Below, piece after piece: positions 26,269-33,797 of a DNA stretch of 44,075 bases (its first letter is position 1; every line of letters starts with the position of its first letter). The stretch is taken from positions 1-44,075 of the forward strand of contig QKCY01000130.1 of the NCBI GenBank assembly GCA_003245525.1. Direction: 5' to 3'. Under the pieces are notes generated by a model. That model saw only the letters and a list, made by a program, of their open reading frames with translations. It was not told the origin of the DNA and did no database searches. A program made the position numbers and the translations under genes. Source of the DNA: Victivallales bacterium (GTDB taxonomy: Bacteria; Verrucomicrobiota; Lentisphaeria; Oligosphaerales; Lenti-02).

Positions 26269-27383
26269 GAGAAGAATCTCTTTGCCTTCTCCAGGAAGTC
26301 GCGCCACTTGGGATTGGTGGAGTCGTCGCAACTGTCCGCGAACTCCTGGAGCTTCTGGCGTTGGGTCGCGCTCAGTTTGGCGGGCACCTCGACAAAGACC
26401 CGCACGTGCTGGTCGCCCCGGCCGTAGCCGCGCAGGGAAGGGACCCCCTTGTCGCGCAGGCGGAAGCGGGTTCCGTTCTGGGTGCCGGGCGGAATCCGGA
26501 TCTCGGTGGCGCCGTTGATCGTCGGCACCTTGATCTTGCCGCCGAGGGCGGCCACGTGGAAGGGCAGGGGCACGTCGCAGAAGATGTCGTCGTCCTCCCG
26601 CGTGAAGATGTCATGGGGGCGCACATGGATGACGACGCGCAAGTCGCCGGCAGGACCGCCGCGCCGCCCGGCCTGGCCGGCTCCGGCCACCCGGAGCTGC
26701 ACGCCCGTGTCCACGCCCGCCGGAATGCGGATCGGGATGGTCTTGCGCTGGCTTACCTGGCCCTCGCCATGGCATTTCTTGCACGGCTTCTCGACCACCT
26801 CGCCCTGGCCTTGGCAGTGGGGACAGGGCTGGCTGACGCTGAAGAAGCCCTGCGCCACGCGCACTTGGCCCTGGCCCCGGCAGTGGGGACAGGTACGCTT
26901 GCCGCTGCCGGGCTCGGCTCCGCTGCCGTTGCAGCGGTCGCAGGCGACCGACTGGGGAATGGTGACGCTCTTCTCGGTGCCGAAGACGGCTTCCTCGAAG
27001 TCGATTTCGAGATCGTAGCGCAGGTCGGCGCCGGGACGGGGGCCGTTGCGGGGACCGCCGCCGCCAAAGATGCCGTCGAAAATGCCGCCGCCGCTAAACA
27101 CCTGGCTGAAGAGGTCGAAGGGATCGACCGTATGGCCGCCCGCCGGGCCGCCGCCCTTGCGGGTGAAGGCGTCGTGACCCACCTGGTCGTACTGCCTTCG
27201 CTTGTCCTCGTTGCCCAGGACCTCATAGGCCTCGGAGATCTTCTTGAACTCCTCCTCCGCCTCCTTGTCGCCAGGGTTGCGGTCGGGATGGTATTTCATC
27301 GCGAGCTTGCGGTACGCCTTCTTGAGGTCGTCCTGGCTCACGCCCCGGTCCACGCCGAGGGTTTCGTAATAGTCTTTCGCCAT
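26265..27383 (-). CDS. dnaJ: Chaperone DnaJ (Hsp40)
   Basis: The 372-residue protein has the complete type I Hsp40 layout. The J-domain (1-70) carries the HPD motif at 33-35. A Gly/Phe-rich linker contains [14 protein letters not shown]. Four CxxCxGxG zinc-binding repeats (around 145-210: [32 protein letters not shown]) precede the C-terminal client-binding and dimerisation domains. It stimulates DnaK ATPase and delivers unfolded clients. It lies 23 bp after grpE, and its stop overlaps the HEAT lipoprotein start. dnaK is not in the window. No CIRCE element is visible upstream of grpE. Confidence 0.97.
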   Translation of the reverse strand: MAKDYYETLGVDRGVSQDDLKKAYRKLAMKYHPDRNPGDKEAEEEFKKISEAYEVLGNEDKRRQYDQVGHDAFTRKGGGPAGGHTVDPFDLFSQVFSGGGIFDGIFGGGGPRNGPRPGADLRYDLEIDFEEAVFGTEKSVTIPQSVACDRCNGSGAEPGSGKRTCPHCRGQGQVRVAQGFFSVSQPCPHCQGQGEVVEKPCKKCHGEGQVSQRKTIPIRIPAGVDTGVQLRVAGAGQAGRRGGPAGDLRVVIHVRPHDIFTREDDDIFCDVPLPFHVAALGGKIKVPTINGATEIRIPPGTQNGTRFRLRDKGVPSLRGYGRGDQHVRVFVEVPAKLSATQRQKLQEFADSCDDSTNPKWRDFLEKAKRFFS

Positions 27384-27406
27384 AGGAAGCTCTTACCGTA
27401 TGACTG

Positions 27407-27994
27407 CTAGTTTTCGCCGGGGTTGTTCCCGGCCGGTCCGGCGCTAACCACGACGGCGGCGGGGCGCAGAAGCCGGTCGCCCATCCGGAAGCCCGATTTC
27501 CACTGCCGGAGCACATGCCCCTCGGGGACCTCGTCGGAGGGCTCCTGGGCGATGGCCTCGTGCTCGTTGGGGTCGAACGGAAGGCCCACTGTGGCCATCT
27601 CCTCCACCCCGAGGCTCTCGAAGGTGCGCCGGAACTCGGCCAGAATCATCTCCATGCCCTGGCGCAGCGCCGAGCAGTCCTCGTTGGCATGGGTCAGGGC
27701 CATGCTGAAATGATCGTAGACCGTGAGGAATTCCTCCACCGTGGCCGCTTTGGTCTGGGTGCGGATGGCGGAGAACTCACGCTGGGTCCGCTTGCGGTAG
27801 TTGTCGAACTCCGCCTGCTGGCGCAGCAGTCTGTCCTTCAGTTCCTCGCAGATCGCCGCGAAATCGGGGGCCGTCGCTTCGCCGTCGGAGGGAGCCCCGG
27901 CGGTTTCCACCTCGGGCTCCACGACGACCGTCACCTCGGGCTCGTGCTGCTCTTCGGGAAGAGGAGTCTCGTTCGGAGTTGCCTTCTTCTTCAT
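27407..27994 (-). CDS. grpE: Nucleotide exchange factor GrpE
   Basis: The 195-residue protein starts at the ATG at 27994 (MKKKATPNETPLPEEQ); no clear ribosome-binding site precedes it. An acidic N-terminus is followed by the long coiled coil (CEELKDRLLRQQAEFDNYRK) and the beta-domain with LGVEEMATVGLPFDPNEHEA and MGDRLLRPAAVVVSA. GrpE releases ADP from DnaK. It heads the run grpE, dnaJ, HEAT, HAD, GH5-like, with dnaK absent. The length and motifs are normal for the family. Confidence 0.95.
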   Translation of the reverse strand: MKKKATPNETPLPEEQHEPEVTVVVEPEVETAGAPSDGEATAPDFAAICEELKDRLLRQQAEFDNYRKRTQREFSAIRTQTKAATVEEFLTVYDHFSMALTHANEDCSALRQGMEMILAEFRRTFESLGVEEMATVGLPFDPNEHEAIAQEPSDEVPEGHVLRQWKSGFRMGDRLLRPAAVVVSAGPAGNNPGEN

Positions 27995-28040
27995 GGTGCA
28001 GATAATCGTTGCCTTGCGTCGGTACACAGTTGCAGATGAA

Positions 28041-28065
28041 CCGCCCCCGGTTTGGGCGGGGGCGG
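28041..28065 (-). terminator. Strong hairpin between prc-like gene and grpE
   Basis: A 9-bp perfect GC-only stem (CCGCCCCCG and CGGGGGCGG) with a 7-nt loop lies in the gap between the protease stop and the grpE start. There is no following T-run. It may end the protease transcript. Confidence 0.45.
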
Positions 28066-28110
28066 GCAGAACCATACTCTCGGTTGCCGTAAGCCGATTT
28101 CCAGCCGTCT

Positions 28111-30402
28111 CTACTGGAGTTGGTTCTCGAGATCGTCGGCCCCGGTTGCGGCTGGCGCATCCTTGGCGGCCACGGCTTTGAAGCTGGGGTCGTGCTGGAG
28201 CGAGATCAGGTCGGCGAGAACGGCGATCGCCTCGTCGAGCACCAGATCCTCCTTCGTCTCGGGAGCCTTCTCCTCCTTCTTGCCATCCTCGTCGTTGCCT
28301 TCGCGCACCTGGCGGCTGTTCTTGCCTGCCGAGCGGGCCTCGCGCAGCTTCTTGCTCCACTCCTCCTCCTCCTGCATCAGCTTTTGCCGGGCGACGAGGT
28401 TGAGGGGCAGGGTCTTGCGCTGGCGGCGCTCGCCATAGTGCTCGATATCGGCCACCAGGCGCTGGAATTCGGGATTCTCGGCTCGGCGCTCCTCGGAGCG
28501 CTTCAGGAGTTCGGGCAGGTAGGGGCGCACGTCCACGTCGCAGGAGAAGCGGGCAGGCTGGATCTCGTCCCATTCCATCGCGTGGGGAATCTTGGCCTCG
28601 CCCATCTCCATGTAGTCGCTGTAGGAGGGCAGGACGATGTCGGGAACCACGCCGCGAAGCTGGGTCGAGCCGCCCGTCACCCGGTAGTACTTGGCCAGGG
28701 TCAGCTTGAGGGCACCAGCGTCTTCCGTGGCGTACTCGGGGTTGCGCCGCATCGGTCGGTTAAGGTCCATCTTCTGCTGCACCGTGCCCTTGCCATGGGT
28801 CGAGGAGTCGCCCACGATCACCGCCCGGTGGTAGTCCTGCAGGGCCGCCGCGACAATCTCGGAGGCCGAGGCGCTGGACTTGTTGACCAGCACCACGAGC
28901 GGCCCGTCGTAGGCGCAGGTGGGATCTTGGTCGAAGCGTTTCTGGGGACGCCCGTCGATGCCGCGCACCTGCACCACGGGGCCCTCCCCGAAGAACAGGC
29001 CCGCGATGGCGATGGCCTCCTCCAGTGCCCCGCCGCCGTTGTCGCGCAGGTCGAGAATCACACCGTCGAGACTATCGCCTCCCGCCTCGGCAATGAGCTG
29101 GCGGATATCGTTGCCGGAGCTCTTGACACTCTCCTTGTCGCCTCCGTCCCGGGTGAAATCGTGGTAGAAGGACGGGAGGTAGATCACCGCCACCTTGGCC
29201 TTGGGCTTGGCCGGCTCCTTGGCGGGCAGGTCCACTTCGCGCATCTCGCTCTTGGCCGACTGGTCTTCGAGCTTGACCACGTCGCGCACCAGGTCGATGA
29301 CGGACTTGGTGCCGGATTCCTTGTCCACCACGGTCAGGAACACCTTGGTGCCCTTCTCGCCCCGGATCTTCTGCACCACCTTGGTGATCGGCTTGTCGAC
29401 CACGTCCTCGGGTTTCTCCCCGTCCTGGGCGACGGCCACGATCCGGTCTCCCGCCTTCAGCCGCCCGTCGCGCTCCGCCGGGCCGCCTGTGATCAGGTCG
29501 GTCACTGTCACGTAGCCGTCGTCGGAGGTCAGTCGGGCCCCGATCCCGGTGAGCGACAGGCTCATGTCGATGTTGAAGTCCTCGCTGGTCTCGGGGGCCA
29601 TGTAGGTGGAGTGGGGATCGTAGATGTGGGTCAGGGAGGTGAGGAACATCTCCACGATCTCGATGGGCATCACATCGACCCGCCGGTCCAGGTACCGCTC
29701 GTAGCGCTTGAGGACCACGAGTTTGGGGTCGGGGTCAGGCTCGACCTCCTGGGGAGCGGCCGCTTCTCCCTGGGGTTTGTCCTCGGCCTTCGCCTGCTCG
29801 GCCTTGGCCCGGTTGGCCTCCCGCTCCTGGCGTTCCAGTTCGAGGACGAGGAGGGAGTTCTTGAGCTGCTTGCGCCAGACCTCGTGCAGTTCGTCCTGGT
29901 TCGCGGCCCAGGGCAGTTCATGCCGGTCGAGCATCATGTCCTCGTCCACCGTGAAGTCGAAGTCGTCGTCGATGTGGTCTACCGCATAGACGGCCCATTC
30001 CTTGAGGCGCTGCATAAGCCGGGCATAGACGTCGAAGGCGAAATCGATGCGTCCCTGGCGGTAGACCTGGGTGCCGATCACATCCCGCGCGGACTTGAAC
30101 TCGTCGATGTCCGACTGGAGGAAGAAGGTACGGTTGCGGTCGAGCAGATCGAAGTACTCGTCGAACCATTCTTGGGAGGTGGCGCGGTCGATGCTGCGGC
30201 GCGAATAGTGGTAGGTGCGGGTGAGCGAGGCCACCTCCTTGCTCAGGTCGATGAGGAAGGGCCGGGACGGGGGGACCTCGGTCTTGGTGTCGCGGATCCG
30301 CTGGATGACGCTCTCGATGGTGTCGTCGTCCCGGGCGGGCAGCGCCGTGCCGAGCAGGGCGAAGAGCAGGAAGAGAGCGGACAGTTTGCGCCAGGTTGCC
30401 AT
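28111..30402 (-). CDS. prc: Tail-specific (carboxy-terminal processing) protease, S41 family
   Basis: The 763-residue protein has GGAG upstream of its ATG and a signal peptide (MATWRKLSALFLLFALLGTALPA). It matches Prc/Tsp: an N-terminal helical region, a PDZ domain (around LTGIGARLTSDDGYVTVTDL and AERDGRLKAGDRIVAV), and the S41 catalytic domain. The catalytic domain has DLRDNGGG, the serine block NKSSASASEI and the lysine block HGKGTVQQ. A charged C-terminal DUF3340-like tail follows. Prc degrades misfolded periplasmic proteins and trims C-termini. The insertion around residues 195-225 is rich in Ala, Glu and Lys and is probably disordered. It is likely co-transcribed with the DciA-like gene 55 bp upstream. 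Confidence 0.94.
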   Translation of the reverse strand: MATWRKLSALFLLFALLGTALPARDDDTIESVIQRIRDTKTEVPPSRPFLIDLSKEVASLTRTYHYSRRSIDRATSQEWFDEYFDLLDRNRTFFLQSDIDEFKSARDVIGTQVYRQGRIDFAFDVYARLMQRLKEWAVYAVDHIDDDFDFTVDEDMMLDRHELPWAANQDELHEVWRKQLKNSLLVLELERQEREANRAKAEQAKAEDKPQGEAAAPQEVEPDPDPKLVVLKRYERYLDRRVDVMPIEIVEMFLTSLTHIYDPHSTYMAPETSEDFNIDMSLSLTGIGARLTSDDGYVTVTDLITGGPAERDGRLKAGDRIVAVAQDGEKPEDVVDKPITKVVQKIRGEKGTKVFLTVVDKESGTKSVIDLVRDVVKLEDQSAKSEMREVDLPAKEPAKPKAKVAVIYLPSFYHDFTRDGGDKESVKSSGNDIRQLIAEAGGDSLDGVILDLRDNGGGALEEAIAIAGLFFGEGPVVQVRGIDGRPQKRFDQDPTCAYDGPLVVLVNKSSASASEIVAAALQDYHRAVIVGDSSTHGKGTVQQKMDLNRPMRRNPEYATEDAGALKLTLAKYYRVTGGSTQLRGVVPDIVLPSYSDYMEMGEAKIPHAMEWDEIQPARFSCDVDVRPYLPELLKRSEERRAENPEFQRLVADIEHYGERRQRKTLPLNLVARQKLMQEEEEWSKKLREARSAGKNSRQVREGNDEDGKKEEKAPETKEDLVLDEAIAVLADLISLQHDPSFKAVAAKDAPAATGADDLENQLQ

Positions 30403-30457
30403 GCAGAGTCTCCGTATATCTGTTGTCCTGCGTCAGGGCAGGGCAGAGTCCGACCCC

Positions 30458-30967
30458 TCAGAAGGCGGGTCGGTTCCCATTGCCGAAGCGTCGGGTCGAG
30501 GCGGAACCGCCCGCGGGGACGAGGCGGATATCCCGCACGTCGCCGTTGGTGGCTTCCTTCAGTTGTCCGCGCAGCCGACCACGGAACTGCTGTTCGAGCA
30601 CGTAGCGCCAGGTGGTGTTGGTGACGCCGATCCACAGCACGCCGTTCTCCAGCCGGACCGGACTGCTGATCCGGGCGATATCCTCCCCGACCAGTTCCGC
30701 CCAACGCTGGGCCAGGCGATGCAGGGCGAAGGCCCCGTCGCGGTCCAGTTTGTCCAGCACCTCGTCGACCAGGTCGGACGTCGGCCGGGCGGGTCCCCGC
30801 AGTTCAGCCATCTGGTCGGGTGCCAACATGCCGCCGAGCCAGTCGCGCAACAGGCGTTCGCGCTGGAACTCGCGATAGCTGGCCCGGCGCTGCTCGTGCG
30901 TGCGCTGGGCATGGTCGCGCCGCTTGAGCCAGTCGGCAGATTGGGGCTGGCGGGGATTCGGCTTCAT
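30458..30967 (-). CDS. dciA: DciA-like (DUF721) replicative helicase loader
   Basis: The 169-residue protein starts at the ATG at 30967 with AGG upstream. A basic, probably disordered N-terminus (MKPNPRQPQSADWLKRRDH) precedes a DUF721/DciA core with WAELVGEDIARISSPVRLE, GVLWIGVTNTTWRYVLEQ and VRDIRL. DciA interacts with DnaB and loads the replicative helicase in most bacteria lacking DnaC. In most DciA proteins the core comes first; here it is at the C-terminal end with the basic extension before it, as in some lineages. The window also encodes dnaG. The name is given on domain grounds. Confidence 0.82.
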   Translation of the reverse strand: MKPNPRQPQSADWLKRRDHAQRTHEQRRASYREFQRERLLRDWLGGMLAPDQMAELRGPARPTSDLVDEVLDKLDRDGAFALHRLAQRWAELVGEDIARISSPVRLENGVLWIGVTNTTWRYVLEQQFRGRLRGQLKEATNGDVRDIRLVPAGGSASTRRFGNGNRPAF

Positions 30968-31107
30968 ATCGTGCCTGAACGAACGGTCACCTTCCAGTAG
31001 TTGCTTCCCGGCGGTGCCGGACGTATGGTTAGTCGGTTCCGGCAGGTTGCTCGAACTCCAATACGCAATCCCGTCGGAGCAGGCCAATGTACCGGAGAGA
31101 ACGCGGC

Positions 31108-31797
31108 ATGTCGAACTCAACCATTGCGCAAAGATTGGCAACCGTCCAGGAACGGATTGCTGCCGCCGCGCGGGCTGCCGGACGCGATCCGGCGAGCGTC
31201 CGCCTGGTGGCGGTCTCCAAGACCGTCGATGCCGAGGCCGTGCGCGAAGCGCTGGCGGCCGGGCAGGTGGCCTTTGGCGAGAATCGGGTCCAGGAATTGG
31301 CCAACAAGGTTGCCGCCTTGCCCGAGGGTTGTGAATGGCATCTGATCGGGCACTTGCAGAACAACAAGGCCCGCACGGCGGTGCGTGCAGCAAGTTGGAT
31401 TCACTCGGTGGATTCGCTGGAGTTGCTGGAACGCCTCGACCGGATTGCAGGCGAGGAGGGATGCCGCCCCCGAATTCTCCTGCAGGTGAACGTGACCGGC
31501 GAGGAGGCCAAATCCGGCCTTGCGCCCGAGGCGGTGCCTGCTGCCGTGGAGGCCGCCCGCGCCTGTGCCAATCTGGACTGCCAGGGGTTCATGACCATGG
31601 CGGAGTTCGATGCCGACGAAGCGGCGCTTCATGCTTGTTTCGCGGGTCTACGCCAGTTGCGCGACGCCATGGCTGCACGGTACGGCATGGCGTTGCCCGA
31701 ACTCTCCATGGGCATGTCCGGGGACTTCGAGATCGCCATCGCCGAAGGCGCGACCCTGGTGCGCGTCGGTACGGCGATTTTTGGGTCGCGGCACTGA
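31108..31797 (+). CDS. YggS/PLPBP-family pyridoxal phosphate homeostasis protein
   Basis: The 229-residue protein starts at the ATG at 31108 with GGAGAGAA upstream. It has the alanine-racemase-like TIM barrel without racemase activity. LVAVSKTV holds the PLP lysine (K38). FGENRVQEL, WHLIGHLQNNK, LQVNVTGEEAKSGL and the phosphate-binding end LSMGMSGDFEIAIAEGATLVRVG are all typical. The protein controls free PLP and amino-acid homeostasis. It is transcribed divergently from the DciA-like gene and ends 2 bp before the GH36 stop. No yggT or proC is adjacent. Confidence 0.95.
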   Translation: MSNSTIAQRLATVQERIAAAARAAGRDPASVRLVAVSKTVDAEAVREALAAGQVAFGENRVQELANKVAALPEGCEWHLIGHLQNNKARTAVRAASWIHSVDSLELLERLDRIAGEEGCRPRILLQVNVTGEEAKSGLAPEAVPAAVEAARACANLDCQGFMTMAEFDADEAALHACFAGLRQLRDAMAARYGMALPELSMGMSGDFEIAIAEGATLVRVGTAIFGSRH

Positions 31798-31799
31798 TC

Positions 31800-33779
31800 C
31801 TATGCGGGCTCACGGGTGAGTAGCGCCCCGGCTACGCCGAAGACGCGCGGTACCCGGAACGCCAGCCCCTCGGCCAGCAGCTCCTGGCCGGAGCGGGTCT
31901 CGGGTTCATGCCCGTCCAGCCAGCGCACAGTGTAACGGGCGGTGGGATCGACCGAACGCAGACGGCTCTGGAACCGGGGAACGAGGTCGTGGAGCCGGAA
32001 GGCCAGGACTAGGGCGTGGTCGGCATCGGCGTACTCGAAGGCGGCCCAGCCCGTGTTGTCGAGCAGGGGGCGGACTGGGGTGAGGAGATGGGCCTGGGAG
32101 TGGCGCAGCCAGACTCGGTTCTCCTTCCACAGGCCGGCCCAACGGGCGACGTCCTGACGGACTTCGGGGGCGAGGTCGGCCAGGTTGCCGGAGAAGCCCA
32201 TCATTCCCGGCATGGCGGTGGCGAGGGCAAACCCAATGTCCACAGTTTCCGTCCGATACCACGTGGCGTCACCGGAAGTGACGGCGCGGTGCGGCGCCGT
32301 CTCGGCCGGATGGGGATAACAGGGGGCGGGACCGGCGGGAGCCAGTACGGTCCAGGTGTAGAGGCCGCCGGGAGGAACGCGCAGGAGGGTTCCCTGGGTG
32401 ATGCGGAGACTGTCCACGGGGTGGACGGTGTCAGAAAGGAAATGGCCGTGGTAGTGGCGGTAGGACTCAAGGTCCAACCGCATGGCCCCGCTGCCGCAGT
32501 TCTCGAAGAAGGTCTGCGGGAAGCGGGCCCGGAGCTCGTCGAGCAGGTCGTACCAAGCCGCGTAGTAGCCCTGCATGCCGACCCGGTAGGGATCGGGGCC
32601 GATGGGCTGGTTGAAGTCGATCTTGAGCCAGACCGCCTGGTAGGTGTCGAGCAGGCGGGCGATCTCGTCGCGGACCCAGGCACGGGCCGGGGCGAGGGTG
32701 AGGTCGGGCCAGAACATGCCGGTGGGGCCGCGCCGCAACCAGGCCGGAGGATTCTTGCCCAGCGGGGTATTCGGATGAATGGCCTCGGATTCCATCCAGA
32801 GGCCGAAACCAAGACCGCTGGCCCGCACGTAGTCGGCGAAGTCGCGCATGCGACCATGGAAGGCGCGGTCGGTCTTCTCCTGCCAGTCCCCCTGGCAGGC
32901 CCAGCCTTCGCCGCTGCCGTACCACCCCGCATCCACGATGAAGACCTCGCAGCCCACCTCGGCGGCGGCAAGGACCTGGCGCTGCATCTGCGGCACATCC
33001 AGTTCGGCGAAGGCGTGGAACCAGGTGTTGTAGGCCAACGGGGGCGGACCGGGCAGCGGGGGAAGGGTGTCCGCCATGACGGCGTGCAGGGGCGGAGCGG
33101 CTGCCTCGATCTGGTCGGAGGCGAAACCGACGAGGAGCAGGACGGGCAGAGCGTACTCCTCGCCCGGCTGGAGCACCACGCGGAGGCCATCGGGCTCGTC
33201 CGGCCCCAGGAACAGACTCAGGGTCGGGGGTTGCCAACCGGCATTCCGCGTAGCCTGCACGGTGATCCGCCAGTTGCCGCAGGGCAGCAGATGGAAGGCC
33301 ACGCCATGGTCGTTCCCCGCACAGCGGAGAGCGGCGAAGGGGGTTGATCCCTGGCTGGTCCGGCCATGCTCGCAGTGCAGAACCCGGCTACCGTGGGTGA
33401 TCGGTTCCCAACCGCCCTGGCTCTCGGTACACCAGCCGCCCGCCTGACTGTAGAGCTCGTAGACGCCCCGTTCCAGATCGAAGCGGGATGCGATCTCGGT
33501 CAGCACCAGTCCGTCAGCGCCCACGTTGCGCAACGTGTCCCGCCGTTCCCAGACTCCGGAGCGAAGCTGGCGGAAAACCGTCTCCGCCTGGAGCCCACCG
33601 GTGTAGCGGCGCTGGTAGCGGTAGGCCGTGGCATCGGCCTCGACCGTCGGAGCTTCTGGCTGGCCGACGGTTTCGCCCCGAAGGGAAAGAAAGGGATCGT
33701 TGCCTTCGGGGGCACGCGTAGGCAGGCCAAGGCAGTCGAGCAGACGGCAGGGCTCGGTGGAGAAACGCAGCGCAGGCAT
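31800..33779 (-). CDS. GH36-family alpha-galactosidase-like enzyme
   Basis: The 659-residue protein has GGAG upstream of its ATG and no signal peptide. After a beta-sandwich N-terminus, the TIM barrel contains NTWFHAF, FIVDAGWYGSG, GLGFGLWMESEAI, the nucleophile block WLKIDFN (D388), FENCGSGAMRLDLE and the acid/base block FLSDTVHPVD (D450). These are hallmarks of GH36. Activity is retaining, on alpha-galactosides such as raffinose-family or galactomannan oligomers; alpha-N-acetylgalactosaminidase activity cannot be excluded. It lies 18 bp after the GH116 gene on the same strand, so they are very likely co-transcribed. A cytoplasmic location implies imported oligosaccharides. Confidence 0.9.
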   Translation of the reverse strand: MPALRFSTEPCRLLDCLGLPTRAPEGNDPFLSLRGETVGQPEAPTVEADATAYRYQRRYTGGLQAETVFRQLRSGVWERRDTLRNVGADGLVLTEIASRFDLERGVYELYSQAGGWCTESQGGWEPITHGSRVLHCEHGRTSQGSTPFAALRCAGNDHGVAFHLLPCGNWRITVQATRNAGWQPPTLSLFLGPDEPDGLRVVLQPGEEYALPVLLLVGFASDQIEAAAPPLHAVMADTLPPLPGPPPLAYNTWFHAFAELDVPQMQRQVLAAAEVGCEVFIVDAGWYGSGEGWACQGDWQEKTDRAFHGRMRDFADYVRASGLGFGLWMESEAIHPNTPLGKNPPAWLRRGPTGMFWPDLTLAPARAWVRDEIARLLDTYQAVWLKIDFNQPIGPDPYRVGMQGYYAAWYDLLDELRARFPQTFFENCGSGAMRLDLESYRHYHGHFLSDTVHPVDSLRITQGTLLRVPPGGLYTWTVLAPAGPAPCYPHPAETAPHRAVTSGDATWYRTETVDIGFALATAMPGMMGFSGNLADLAPEVRQDVARWAGLWKENRVWLRHSQAHLLTPVRPLLDNTGWAAFEYADADHALVLAFRLHDLVPRFQSRLRSVDPTARYTVRWLDGHEPETRSGQELLAEGLAFRVPRVFGVAGALLTREPA

Positions 33780-33797
33780 GGTTGACTCCGACGAAGG

